This document shows, in pieces, positions 40,480-48,982 of a stretch of DNA of 52,883 nucleotides; the first letter of the stretch is position 1; the number at the start of each line of letters is the position of its first letter. The notes under the pieces are model-generated. The model ran no database searches and was not told where the DNA came from. It worked only from the letters and a program-made list of their open reading frames with translations. The stretch is from positions 1 to 52,883 of the forward strand of contig CAMYYD010000015.1 of the NCBI GenBank assembly GCA_947303395.1. Direction: 5' to 3'. This stretch comes from an uncultured Bacteroidales bacterium (lineage in GTDB: Bacteria > Bacteroidota > Bacteroidia > Bacteroidales > F082). The translations under genes and the position numbers were made by a program.

Positions 40480-43400
40480 ATGACCCTCATCTCTTTCAAA
40501 GAAAACGATATCAGCCAAATCCCGGCGCTAGAGCTGCTGAAGAAGCTTGGATATAAGTATATTTCACCGGAGGAGGCTTTTGAGATGCGTGACGAGAAGA
40601 CATCGAATGTGCTACTCGAAGAGGTGCTGCGACAACAGCTGCGCGAGCTCAACTCCATCCGCATCGGCAGTCACAGCGAGGCACGCTTCTCGGAACAGAA
40701 CATCGAAAACGGCATAGTAGCACTGCGCAACGTATCAATGGAAAGCGGCTATATCAACGGCAACGAGACAGTGTATAACATGCTCACCCTCGGCAAGGCT
40801 TTCGAACAAAGCATCGACGGCGACAAGAAAAGCTATACCATGCGCTACATCGACTGGGAGCATCCCGAGAACAACGTGTATCACGTTACGGAAGAGTGTG
40901 CGGTCACACGAGCTGGAATGAACGACACTTATCGTCCCGACATAGTGCTGTTTGTGAACGGTATCCCGCTGGTCATAATTGAATGCAAACGTCCAGATGT
41001 AAAAGGCGCTGAGGAACAAGCCATATCGCAACATTTGCGCAATCAGCAGGAAGACGGCATCAGAGGTCTGTATGTTTATAGCGCTCTGCTTCTCGCAATC
41101 GGAAACAGCTTCGGAAGCTATGCCACTACTGGCTCTCCAGCCAAATTCTGGAGTAAATGGCACGAGATGTTTAAAAACAAGGATGAGGAGAATGAATATC
41201 GCTCACGTTTGTTCAATTTGGTTAACGAAAACCATGAGATAACTCGCGAGCCGACGGTTCAAGATGAATATCTCTACAATCTTTGCCGTCCGGAACGTCT
41301 GCTCGAACTGATGTTTCATTTCACCATTTTCGACGCCGGAATCAAGAAACTCACTCGCTATCAGCAATATTTCACAGTCAACCAGACTGTGGAAAGGGTG
41401 AAAACCATTGAAGCAGGTCACAGAAACGGCGGCGTGGTTTGGCACACACAAGGCAGTGGCAAGTCATTGACAATGGTGATGTTAGCGCAAAAGATAGCGC
41501 AAGAGCCGAACATCAGGAATCCGCGTATCGTGCTTGTCACCGACCGCACCGATTTGGATAGCCAGATAACTGGAACATTCCGTAAATGCGGCAAAGAAGT
41601 GGAGAATGCCACGACAGGAAAACGTCTCGTCGAACTCCTCGAAAGTGACACCGATGCCATCATCACCACTGTTATCAACAAGTTTGAGACGGCTATCAAA
41701 ACGATAAAAGCACCACTAACTAACCCGAACATCTTCGTTTTAATTGACGAGGCGCACCGCAGCCAATACAAGGAAATGGCCATTCAGATGAACCGCGTGC
41801 TGCCAAACGCATGTAAGATTGCATTCACTGGTACTCCTCTGATGAGGAAGGACAAAAACACGGCACAGACATTCGGCGGAATTATTAGACCTGTTTACAC
41901 GGTGAAGCAAGCTGTTATCGATAAGGCGGTTGTGCCGCTATTGTACGAAGGACGCATTGTGCCACAATCAGTTGCGGAAGGTCCAATCGACAGTTTCTTC
42001 AATCAAGTCTGTGAGGATTTGACTGAATACCAAACTGCCGACCTTAAAAAGAAATTCTCTCGAACCGATATCATCAACCAAACAGAACAACGAATATACT
42101 CCATTGCCACAGACATTTCAAAGCATTACGCCGACAACTGGCAAGGAACAGGCTTCAAGGCAATGCTTGTAACACCTAAGAAACGTGTTGCCATTCTTTA
42201 TAAAAAATATTTGGATGAAATCGGAAAGGTGTCATCGGAAGTGCTTATTACCGCGCCTGACGACCGCGAAGGAGAAGAGGTGGCATACGGCGACACACCT
42301 CAGGAAGTCAAGAGTTTCTGGAAACAGATGATGGATGAGCATGGAACGCCTCAGAAATATCAGGAAAACCTGATTTCACGTTTCAAGAAGCAGGAGTATC
42401 CTGAAATAATGATAGTCGTTGACAAGCTTCTTACCGGTTTTGACGAACCCAAAGTAGCTGTCATGTATCTTGACCGTCCACTTCAAGGTCACAATCTTTT
42501 GCAAGCGGTGGCGCGAGTAAATCGTACATGCGAAGGCAAAGATTATGGCTATATCATTGATTATTACGGAGTTTTGTCGGAATTGGATGCAGCAATGACC
42601 TTGTATTCAGATTATGACGAGGAAGAGCAGCAAGTGTTTCACGATACCCTTGTCCCTGTTGGAGATAGAATCGCCGAATTGCCACAAAAATATTCAGAGC
42701 TTTGGGATATGTTCAAGATGATTCCGAATAAACGGGACTTGGAAGCATACGCGCAATCGTTGAGGATGGAAGACCGCCGGCACGAATTCTATGATAGACT
42801 TTCGGCATTTTCATCAGTGTTGCAACTGGCGCTTTCCACTTTGGAATTTCATAAAAACACTGATGAAAGGACCATTCAGCGTTACAAAGACGACCTCAAT
42901 ATGTTCTCGAAGCTGCGGACAGCAGTTCAGTTGCGCTATTCCGACACTGTAGATTACAAGAAATACGAGGCGAGAATTGAAAAGCTCATCAACCATCATG
43001 TTGAAAGCGATGCAGTGAAAGTAATCACAAATTTGGTTAACATTTTCGACAAAGAAGATTTCCAGAAAGAAGTTGACAATATCGTCGGAACTACTGCAAA
43101 AGCTGATACTATAGCATCGCGAACAGCCAAGTATATCAAGGAAAACATGGATTCAGACCCTGCCTTCTACAAAAAGTTCTCGCAACTGATAAAAGAGACT
43201 ATTGAAGCATACGAGCAAGGTCGTTTGAGCGACAACGAATATCTGGAAAGAATGATGCAATACAAAGAAAACGTGTTGAATCATACCGACAGCGAGCTTC
43301 CGGTTGAGTTTGAGCACAACAATACCGCCAAAGCATTCTACGGCATCGCATTGGAGAACTACAAGCGTTTATTCCCAGAAATGCCGTTTAAAGAGATGGC

Positions 43401-43632
43401 GTTTGCGACAGCGAAAGCTTTTGACGAGATAATTCGTAAAAACGTTGTCGTTGATGACTCCATTATGGTCGATTGGCAATCGAAAAGCGACATTATCGGA
43501 CGAATGAAAATCGAGCTTGAAGACGAACTGATAGACAACGTGAAACGCAAATATGCGCTTGATTTCTCGTTTGACGACATGGATATTATTATTGACGGAT
43601 GTGTGGACGTGGCGAAGATATGGATACGATAA
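40480..43632 (+). CDS. hsdR: Type I restriction-modification endonuclease subunit R
   Basis: A 1050-aa motor and nuclease subunit. The N-terminal PD-(D/E)XK nuclease has YRPDIVLF (Asp154) and IIECKRPD (Glu168, Lys170). The SF2 helicase follows: Walker A TQGSGKSLT (about 323-331), VLVTDRTDLD, the DEAH box in LIDEAHRSQ (423-429), the FTGTPLM motif and the later LLTGFDEPKV and LLQAVARVNRT. The C-terminal helical domain binds the HsdM/HsdS complex. The length is typical. It cuts unmodified DNA after ATP-driven translocation. It overlaps the following protease gene by 13 nt. Confidence 0.97.
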   Translation: MTLISFKENDISQIPALELLKKLGYKYISPEEAFEMRDEKTSNVLLEEVLRQQLRELNSIRIGSHSEARFSEQNIENGIVALRNVSMESGYINGNETVYNMLTLGKAFEQSIDGDKKSYTMRYIDWEHPENNVYHVTEECAVTRAGMNDTYRPDIVLFVNGIPLVIIECKRPDVKGAEEQAISQHLRNQQEDGIRGLYVYSALLLAIGNSFGSYATTGSPAKFWSKWHEMFKNKDEENEYRSRLFNLVNENHEITREPTVQDEYLYNLCRPERLLELMFHFTIFDAGIKKLTRYQQYFTVNQTVERVKTIEAGHRNGGVVWHTQGSGKSLTMVMLAQKIAQEPNIRNPRIVLVTDRTDLDSQITGTFRKCGKEVENATTGKRLVELLESDTDAIITTVINKFETAIKTIKAPLTNPNIFVLIDEAHRSQYKEMAIQMNRVLPNACKIAFTGTPLMRKDKNTAQTFGGIIRPVYTVKQAVIDKAVVPLLYEGRIVPQSVAEGPIDSFFNQVCEDLTEYQTADLKKKFSRTDIINQTEQRIYSIATDISKHYADNWQGTGFKAMLVTPKKRVAILYKKYLDEIGKVSSEVLITAPDDREGEEVAYGDTPQEVKSFWKQMMDEHGTPQKYQENLISRFKKQEYPEIMIVVDKLLTGFDEPKVAVMYLDRPLQGHNLLQAVARVNRTCEGKDYGYIIDYYGVLSELDAAMTLYSDYDEEEQQVFHDTLVPVGDRIAELPQKYSELWDMFKMIPNKRDLEAYAQSLRMEDRRHEFYDRLSAFSSVLQLALSTLEFHKNTDERTIQRYKDDLNMFSKLRTAVQLRYSDTVDYKKYEARIEKLINHHVESDAVKVITNLVNIFDKEDFQKEVDNIVGTTAKADTIASRTAKYIKENMDSDPAFYKKFSQLIKETIEAYEQGRLSDNEYLERMMQYKENVLNHTDSELPVEFEHNNTAKAFYGIALENYKRLFPEMPFKEMAFATAKAFDEIIRKNVVVDDSIMVDWQSKSDIIGRMKIELEDELIDNVKRKYALDFSFDDMDIIIDGCVDVAKIWIR

Positions 43633-44327
43633 AAAACGACAGCATAACATACGGTTCAACCGTTATTGACTACGACATTGAATTCGCTACAAGGAAAACT
43701 CTCGGAATCAAAGTAAAACCTGATGGTTCGGTGTATCTAAAGGCACCAAGTGATGCCACATTATTTGATATTCAGCAGAAAGTCAGGAAGAAAGCGGCAT
43801 GGATTCTAAAGCAAAAACGCTATTTTGAATCATTTGGAACGCCGACAACTGAAAGGCAATACATCAGCGGCGAGTCGCATCTTTATCTGGGACGGCAATA
43901 TATGTTGCGCATAAAAGAATCATCGTTGAATGCTGTTAATTATCAAAACAACATCATTGAAATTGAGTGTCGCGACAAAAAAGATGCCGAAAAACTATTG
44001 AAAAAATGGTATCTTGAGCGTGCAAAAGTCAAATTTAACGAATATTCGCAGCCGATAATTGAACATTTTTCTACTTTGGGAGTTAAGCCTAAAGAACTGA
44101 CTGTAAAAAAGATGGATAAAAGATGGGGCTATTGCACACCTGACGGATACATTTCGTTAAATCCAAGACTAATTTGCGCTCCGAGATGCTGCATTGAGTA
44201 TGTGATAACCCACGAATTGTGTCATTTGGTTTATCGCAACCACACTAAAGATTTTTATGCATTGTTGTCGAAAGAGATGCCACATTGGGAAAAATGGAAA
44301 ATTAAACTTGAACGAATGTTAGTGTAA
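43620..44327 (+). CDS. YgjP-like (M48/SprT-type) metalloprotease
   Basis: A 235-aa protein of the DUF45/YgjP family. The zinc signature is HELCHLVYRNHTKDF, preceded by RWGYCTPDGYISLNPRL, both typical of the family. Such genes are often attached to type I restriction loci and may act on HsdR, which is known in some enteric bacteria to be controlled by proteolysis (there by ClpXP). I start at 43620 (MDTIKND), which overlaps the end of hsdR by 13 nt; a longer start would reach further into hsdR. It is the last gene of the island. Confidence 0.88.
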   Translation: MDTIKNDSITYGSTVIDYDIEFATRKTLGIKVKPDGSVYLKAPSDATLFDIQQKVRKKAAWILKQKRYFESFGTPTTERQYISGESHLYLGRQYMLRIKESSLNAVNYQNNIIEIECRDKKDAEKLLKKWYLERAKVKFNEYSQPIIEHFSTLGVKPKELTVKKMDKRWGYCTPDGYISLNPRLICAPRCCIEYVITHELCHLVYRNHTKDFYALLSKEMPHWEKWKIKLERMLV

Positions 44328-44340
44328 AAGAATTATTTAC

Positions 44341-44348
44341 TAATTTTG
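44341..44348 (+). promoter_or_regulatory. Promoter -7 box of sufS
   Basis: TAATTTTG followed by CA, 20 nt upstream of the TTG start. It separates sufS expression from the hsd island. Confidence 0.55.
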
Positions 44349-44367
44349 CAAGCTAAATTATACGATT

Positions 44368-45591
44368 TTGAATCATCTCGATATAGATAAAATAAGGAAA
44401 CAGTTCCCAGTGCTGGACCAGAAGGTTTACGGCAAGCCCCTTATATATTTCGACAACGCCGCGACCACGCAGAAACCGCTTTGCGTTATTGAGCGCGAGC
44501 GCGATTACTATCTGCATGAAAACTGTAACATTCACCGCGGAGTACATTACCTCAGCCAGATGGCGACAGAAGCTTATGAGAATGCGAGAAAGACCGTGGC
44601 GCAGTTTGTAAATGCCAGACAAGCACAGGAGATTGTGTTCACAAGAGGAACAACAGAATCGCTGAATCTGCTGGCGACTTCATTGGGACAACTTCTTGTG
44701 AATGAAGGAGATAAGGTTGTGGTGAGTGCCATGGAGCATCACTCAAACATGGTCCCGTGGCAGCAGATGCTGTTCCGCTCAAAAGGCGAATTGCTCGTCA
44801 TCCGCATGGACAAAAAAGGCATTCTCGACCTGAATCACTACGAAGAATTGCTCAAACAACGCCCGAAAATCGTTTCTATCGCTCACATTTCCAACACTTT
44901 AGGCACTGTGAATCCTATCAAGGAAATGATAGCGATGGCACATAAATACGACATCCCGGTGGTGATAGACGGCGCACAGTCGATGGCGCACCAAGTGATT
45001 GACGTTCAGGATCTTGACTGCGATTTTTACGTGTTTTCGGGTCATAAGATGTACGCTCCTATGGGCATTGGCGGCTTGTACGGCAAGATGGAATGGCTCG
45101 AAAAAATGCCTCCGTATCAGTTTGGCGGCGAGATGGTCGACACAGTGAGTTTCGAGAAGACCACGTTCAACAAAGTTCCGTTCAAATTCGAAGCAGGCAC
45201 ACCGAATGTGGGTGCTGCTTTAGGTCTGGAAACAGCAGTTAAGTTTATTCAAAGCTTTGACCGTCAGGAAGTTGAAGCTTATGAAGATGAGCTTTTGGAA
45301 TATGCCACCGAAGAGCTTGCAAATATCGAAGGCACGCGTTTCATCGGACAGGCTCCGAAACGTAACGGATTGATTTCGTTTGTGATAGACGGCGTCCACC
45401 CTTACGATTTGGGTACCATCATCGACAAAATTGGCGTCGCAGTGCGCACCGGACATCATTGCGCCGAGCCAGTGATGACATTTTTCGGCATCCCGGGAAC
45501 GGTGAGAGCGTCGTTTGCAATGTACAACACAAAGGAAGAAATTGATATTTTTGTAAAAGCAGTAGAAAAAGCTGCAAATATGCTAAAATGA
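44368..45591 (+). CDS. sufS: Cysteine desulfurase SufS
   Basis: A 407-aa PLP enzyme that removes sulfur from cysteine and hands it to SufE for Fe-S cluster assembly. The PLP lysine lies in VFSGHKMYAPMGIGG and the persulfide cysteine in RTGHHCAEP. The early FDNAATTQKP and HRGVHYLSQ blocks are group II (SufS-type). The start codon appears to be TTG at 44368 (MNHLDIDKIRKQFPVL); no ATG lies close and in frame. It has its own promoter, is separated from sufBCD by the hsd island, and is followed by a heptamer-repeat hairpin before sufE. Confidence 0.96.
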   Translation: MNHLDIDKIRKQFPVLDQKVYGKPLIYFDNAATTQKPLCVIERERDYYLHENCNIHRGVHYLSQMATEAYENARKTVAQFVNARQAQEIVFTRGTTESLNLLATSLGQLLVNEGDKVVVSAMEHHSNMVPWQQMLFRSKGELLVIRMDKKGILDLNHYEELLKQRPKIVSIAHISNTLGTVNPIKEMIAMAHKYDIPVVIDGAQSMAHQVIDVQDLDCDFYVFSGHKMYAPMGIGGLYGKMEWLEKMPPYQFGGEMVDTVSFEKTTFNKVPFKFEAGTPNVGAALGLETAVKFIQSFDRQEVEAYEDELLEYATEELANIEGTRFIGQAPKRNGLISFVIDGVHPYDLGTIIDKIGVAVRTGHHCAEPVMTFFGIPGTVRASFAMYNTKEEIDIFVKAVEKAANMLK

Positions 45592-45665
45592 GACCTTAGA
45601 CGTTAGACCTTAGACTTTAGTCGTTGAGACAAAAAATCTAAGGTCTAAGGTCTAAAGTCTAAAGT
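45592..45665. repeat. TTAGACN heptamer array forming a dyad (sufS-sufE)
   Basis: The left arm has GACCTTA, GACGTTA, GACCTTA and GACTTTA units (45592-45621); the right arm (45638-45665) carries the complementary TCTAAGG, TCTAAGG, TCTAAAG and TCTAAAG. The two can pair into a hairpin that ends about 9 nt before the sufE ATG at 45674. It is the same family as the clpP-clpX element. Confidence 0.85.
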
Positions 45666-45673
45666 ATAAAAAT

Positions 45674-46087
45674 ATGACAATTAAAGAGATTCAGGATTCA
45701 ATAGTCGAGGAGTTTTCGATGTTCGACGACTGGATGGACCGCTACGCAATGCTCATCGAGATGGGCAAGGAATGTCCTATCATCGACCCACAGTATCGAA
45801 ACGACAACTACCTCATAAACGGCTGTCAGTCAAGGGTTTGGCTTCATGCCGAGTTGAAAGACGGTAAGATTTATTTCACTGCCGACAGCGACGCCGTCAT
45901 CACCAAAGGCATCATCAATTTATTGATAAAGGTGTTTTCGGGACAGACTCCAGCCGATATCTTGGCTGCCGACATGAGTTTCTTGGATGAGATTGGCCTG
46001 AAGGAGCACCTCTCTCCTACCCGCTCGAATGGACTGTTGAGCATGGTGAAACAGATGATGTTGTATGCAGAAGTAATGAACGGATAA
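45674..46087 (+). CDS. sufE: Sulfur acceptor protein SufE
   Basis: A 137-aa protein that receives persulfide sulfur from SufS and passes it to SufB. The acceptor cysteine lies in YLINGCQSRVWL, the family's key motif. The N-terminal helix (IVEEFSMFDDWMDRYAMLIEMG) and the C-terminal FLDEIGLKEHLSPTRSNGL are typical. The length is normal. It follows sufS after a spacer that is nearly all heptamer hairpin, and is followed by two 20-bp palindromes and a DUF59 gene. Confidence 0.96.
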   Translation: MTIKEIQDSIVEEFSMFDDWMDRYAMLIEMGKECPIIDPQYRNDNYLINGCQSRVWLHAELKDGKIYFTADSDAVITKGIINLLIKVFSGQTPADILAADMSFLDEIGLKEHLSPTRSNGLLSMVKQMMLYAEVMNG

Positions 46088-46148
46088 GGCATGCCTTATC
46101 CATACAGGATATAATTTAAAACCAGTTGGGACAAGACATGTCTTGTCC
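46082..46148. repeat. Two 20-bp perfect palindromes between sufE and the DUF59 gene
   Basis: GGATAAGGCA with its reverse complement (46082-46101) overlaps the sufE stop. GGACAAGACA with its reverse complement (46129-46148) ends 9 nt before the ATG at 46158. Both belong to the GGACAAGGC dyad family. Confidence 0.88.
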
Positions 46149-46157
46149 ATAGAAGAT

Positions 46158-46508
46158 ATGAAAGAAGAAGAAAAAAACGAACTGAAAGAGCGCGTGATTG
46201 CTGTACTTAGCGGCATTTACGACCCTGAGATACCAGTTGATATTTACAAACTGGGCTTGATTTATGAAATCAACATCGACGATGAGGGGGCGGTGAGTAT
46301 TTTGATGACCGTGACTGCGCCAAACTGCCCTGTCGCCGACTATCTCCCTAATTTCGTTAAGGAGAAAGTCAGCGCTATAATGGGCGTTAAGTCGTGTGAT
46401 GTGGAGCTTACCTTCGAGCCGGCATGGAGTCCGGCGAGCCTCTCCGAAGAGGTGCGCGCGGAGCTCGGTCTCGACGAAGGCTTCGGCTTCAGCGATATGA
46501 TGTATTAG
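46158..46508 (+). CDS. DUF59/MIP18-family iron-sulfur cluster assembly protein
   Basis: A 116-aa protein of the SufT/MIP18 family. The conserved LSGIYDPEIPVDIYKLGLIYEI block and the cysteine motif TVTAPNCPVADYLP are present. Members are thought to deliver or mature Fe-S clusters on target proteins. Placement after sufE supports this. I use the ATG at 46158 (MKEEEKNE), not the TTG at 46143, which lies inside a palindrome. It is convergent with the phosphotransferase gene, 3 nt apart. Confidence 0.93.
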   Translation: MKEEEKNELKERVIAVLSGIYDPEIPVDIYKLGLIYEINIDDEGAVSILMTVTAPNCPVADYLPNFVKEKVSAIMGVKSCDVELTFEPAWSPASLSEEVRAELGLDEGFGFSDMMY

Positions 46509-46511
46509 TGT

Positions 46512-47375
46512 TTACTTGCAGTTTCCGATAAGATCCTTCGCCATGCCTAAGAACATGAAGGCGACGGCGTTGAAATCCATATTCAGATCTTTGCTAAGGC
46601 CAACTTTATCTTTGAAGATGGCGACGTTGAACCACTGCAGGCACTGGAATGCGCGGTGGAAATACAGACGGTTCAGCTCTTCCTGCGTAGGTTTGTGACC
46701 GACGTAAGCCTCGAGCAACGACAAAGCCTTGTCGAAACCGGCGTTTCCGTAGCAAGCGATATCGTAAAACGGGTCGTTCATGCCTGCAAACTCCCAGTCC
46801 AAGACATAGAACTTATCCTTTGCGATGACGAGGTTTGTCGGCTGATAGTCGCAGTGGCACGGCACTTTTTTCACCTCTTTGTAAAGCTTGCGCATCTCGT
46901 CGAGGGTGTGACGGAGCTCGACATATTCCTGAGGATGCTCAAAACCCATCTCTTTGCAGTATTTTTCGTAGGTGTCGAGACGGCCGAAAGCGTTGTAGTC
47001 GCTGAATTTCAGGTCGCTGTTATGCAGTTTCTTCAGAGCCTTCACCGACATCTCGTTGTAAGAGACTACGTCGGTTGTCGACATGATGGTACCTTCAACG
47101 TATTTAGCGAGTTTTTCGCCTGAGCGAATCTCTACGTAAACTGTCTCGTTGTTGAGGTCGAGTTTTTCAACTTCCTTGATGTTAGCGTCTTCCTCAACGC
47201 GGTCAACAAAACGTTCGGCGAACTTACCAGGCACGCGGTAGGTATATAATTCTCCTTGACACTCAACAACATAGGTATAGTTACTCATTCCGCCTTCGAG
47301 GCGTTTCACTATTTTTGCGTCGGTTGCCTGCATCAAGGCGTTTACTCTTCTGATGATATAAAGTTCAATTTCCAT
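46512..47375 (-). CDS. Choline/ethanolamine kinase-like (LicA/APH fold) phosphotransferase
   Basis: A 287-aa cytoplasmic kinase of the APH superfamily. The N-terminal nucleotide-binding lobe contains LEGGMSNYTYVV and YTYRVPG. The catalytic Brenner-type motif is CHCDYQPTNLVI and the metal-binding DFG-equivalent is LDWEFAGMNDPFYDIACYG. This order fits LicA-type choline kinases, which prepare phosphocholine for decoration of surface glycans, but the substrate is not proved. I start at 47375 (MEIELYIIRR); the upstream frame overlaps the promoter zone. No licB/C/D neighbour was seen. Confidence 0.85.
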   Translation of the reverse strand: MEIELYIIRRVNALMQATDAKIVKRLEGGMSNYTYVVECQGELYTYRVPGKFAERFVDRVEEDANIKEVEKLDLNNETVYVEIRSGEKLAKYVEGTIMSTTDVVSYNEMSVKALKKLHNSDLKFSDYNAFGRLDTYEKYCKEMGFEHPQEYVELRHTLDEMRKLYKEVKKVPCHCDYQPTNLVIAKDKFYVLDWEFAGMNDPFYDIACYGNAGFDKALSLLEAYVGHKPTQEELNRLYFHRAFQCLQWFNVAIFKDKVGLSKDLNMDFNAVAFMFLGMAKDLIGNCK

Positions 47376-47414
47376 GGTTAAAAATTGTTTAATATTCGTT
47401 TTCAAAATTGGGTG

Positions 47415-47422
47415 CAAAGATA
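47415..47422 (-). promoter_or_regulatory. Promoter -7 box of the phosphotransferase gene
   Basis: TATCTTTG on the minus strand followed by CA, 39 nt upstream of the ATG at 47375. It is divergent from the tRNA-Ala promoter. Confidence 0.5.
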
Positions 47423-47467
47423 CATAAAGTTTTTTACAAAATTTTTAGTTTTATAAAAAATAATTAG

Positions 47468-47475
47468 TATTTTTG
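47468..47475 (+). promoter_or_regulatory. Promoter -7 box of tRNA-Ala
   Basis: TATTTTTG followed by CA, 14 nt before the first tRNA base. Confidence 0.55.
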
Positions 47476-47489
47476 CAGTCGTAAAGAAT

Positions 47490-47562
47490 GGGGGTTTAGC
47501 TCATCTGGTAGAGCGTTAGGTTCGCAATCTAAAGGTGGCCGGTTCGAGTCCGGTATCCTCCA
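47490..47562 (+). tRNA. tRNA-Ala (anticodon CGC)
   Basis: A cloverleaf of 73 nt. The acceptor GGGGGTT pairs with ATCCTCC, including the G3-U70 pair that marks alanine tRNAs, but with a U6-U67 mismatch. The anticodon stem TTAGG/TCTAA encloses TTCGCAA, anticodon CGC. The T arm is GCCGGTTCGAGTCCGGT. CCA is not encoded. It reads the GCG codon. A terminator follows at once. Confidence 0.9.
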
Positions 47563-47567
47563 CAAGT

Positions 47568-47607
47568 AACGATAACTTATTGAATATCAATTAGTTATCG
47601 TTTTTTT
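47568..47607 (+). terminator. Terminator of tRNA-Ala
   Basis: The stem AACGATAACT (47568-47577) with AGTTATCG(TT) (47593-47602) encloses a 15-nt loop and runs straight into seven T residues (47601-47607), overlapping the last codon of the convergent MATE gene. Confidence 0.85.
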
Positions 47608-48982
47608 ATTTAATATACCTAAACACTTTCCTCTGCGACAGCAGCAAAACCAGCGCCAGCACCGCGCCGAAAACATCTGATACCGTGCATGAAGCGAAAA
47701 CGCCTTGAAGACTGTCGATTCCCAGATCTTCAAAGATTGTCGGCATGACAAACATCATCGGAATGAGGAAGATGACCTGGCGCGAGAGGCTGGTGACAAT
47801 GGCAATCCACGGCTTGTCGATGCTTTGGAAGAAGTTGGAGTTGACAATGGTGAAGGCGATGAGTGGTGTCATCACGGTGATATACGGCAACGCCATCTGC
47901 GAGATGTCGAGCAGGATTGTGTCGCTGGTAAACGCCATCGAGATGATGCGAGGCATGGTGCAACCGATGATTGCCGTAACAATTCCTAACAAAACGCAGA
48001 CTTTCATCGTGAGGGTGTAAACACGTTTGAGTCGGTCGGGATGACCTGCACCGTAGTTGTAGCCCGCAATTGGCTGCATTCCCATGCACACTCCGAGAAT
48101 GACCATAATCATAATCATGATGAAACTGTTGGCAATGCCGTAAGCGCCTACCGCCATATCGCCGCCGTAACGGATGAGCTGTTTGTTCAGAATCGCAACC
48201 ACACCGGCAGCAGCCACGTTCATCAGGAACGGACTCATTCCTATCATAAAGATATTCTTAAAGATATAGCCTTTAGGCTGGAATCCGTGTCTGCGAAAAC
48301 GGATGAACGAGTCTCGTTTCAAAAAATGCAGCATTGCCAGGAAAGTCGCGAACGCCATCGAGATGGTGGTAGCCCACGCAGCACCTGCGATTCCCATATC
48401 AAAAGCGAAGATAAACAAGGCATCGAGACCGATGTTGAGCACTGCACCCGACACGAGCACTATCATCGACTGGTTGGGATAGCCCGACGAACGCATCAGC
48501 GAGACAAGATTGAACGCCAAGGTGGTAAGGAACATTCCCGGAAGCACTATGACCATGTATTCGCGGGCGTAAGCAACGGTTTCAGCTGTCGCGCCAAAGG
48601 CGAACAAGATACTGTCGAGGAAGATATACGAAAACAGCATCACCAGTCCGCTCAAAATGACGGTGAAAATGACGCTGTTGCCAAGGATATTCTCAGCCCA
48701 GTTGATGTCTTTCTTGCCCAAAACGATTGACATCCTCGCCCCTGCTCCAACGCCTATCAAAGCGCCGAAAGCGTGGATGATATTGATGATAGGCAAAGTG
48801 ATGGCCAATCCCGCAATGGCGAGCGCGCCCACTCCGTGTCCGATGAAAATTCGGTCACAAATGTTGTAAACCGATGAGATAACCTGGCTCACCACCGACG
48901 GCAAAGCGTACATAAGTAACAGAGTACCAATGCCTTTCGTTTCCAATTCCCTTGTTCTATCTGTCTGCATTTTGCTTTTCAA
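47606..48982 (-). CDS. MATE-family multidrug/cation efflux transporter
   Basis: A 458-aa inner-membrane protein with 12 TM helices in two homologous halves, the hallmark of MATE (NorM/DinF-like) antiporters. The first half begins PSVVSQVISSVYNICDRIFIGHGVGALAIAGLA; the internal repeat contains GANSFIMIMIMVILGVCMGMQPIAGYN. It is the third gene of tatA-tatC-MATE and overlaps tatC by 26 nt if the ATG at 48982 is used, or 14 nt if MQTDRT at 48970 is the start. The substrate is unknown; drug or metabolite export driven by Na+ or H+ is usual. Confidence 0.92.
   Translation of the reverse strand: MKSKMQTDRTRELETKGIGTLLLMYALPSVVSQVISSVYNICDRIFIGHGVGALAIAGLAITLPIINIIHAFGALIGVGAGARMSIVLGKKDINWAENILGNSVIFTVILSGLVMLFSYIFLDSILFAFGATAETVAYAREYMVIVLPGMFLTTLAFNLVSLMRSSGYPNQSMIVLVSGAVLNIGLDALFIFAFDMGIAGAAWATTISMAFATFLAMLHFLKRDSFIRFRRHGFQPKGYIFKNIFMIGMSPFLMNVAAAGVVAILNKQLIRYGGDMAVGAYGIANSFIMIMIMVILGVCMGMQPIAGYNYGAGHPDRLKRVYTLTMKVCVLLGIVTAIIGCTMPRIISMAFTSDTILLDISQMALPYITVMTPLIAFTIVNSNFFQSIDKPWIAIVTSLSRQVIFLIPMMFVMPTIFEDLGIDSLQGVFASCTVSDVFGAVLALVLLLSQRKVFRYIK

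Noticed and set aside
33029..44367. Integrative element with integrase and att sites
   Set aside because: No integrase, transposase or tRNA fragment seen at either border.
48041..48730. 229-aa plus-strand ORF
   Set aside because: Antisense to the MATE transporter; Glu/His/Arg-rich, no domain.
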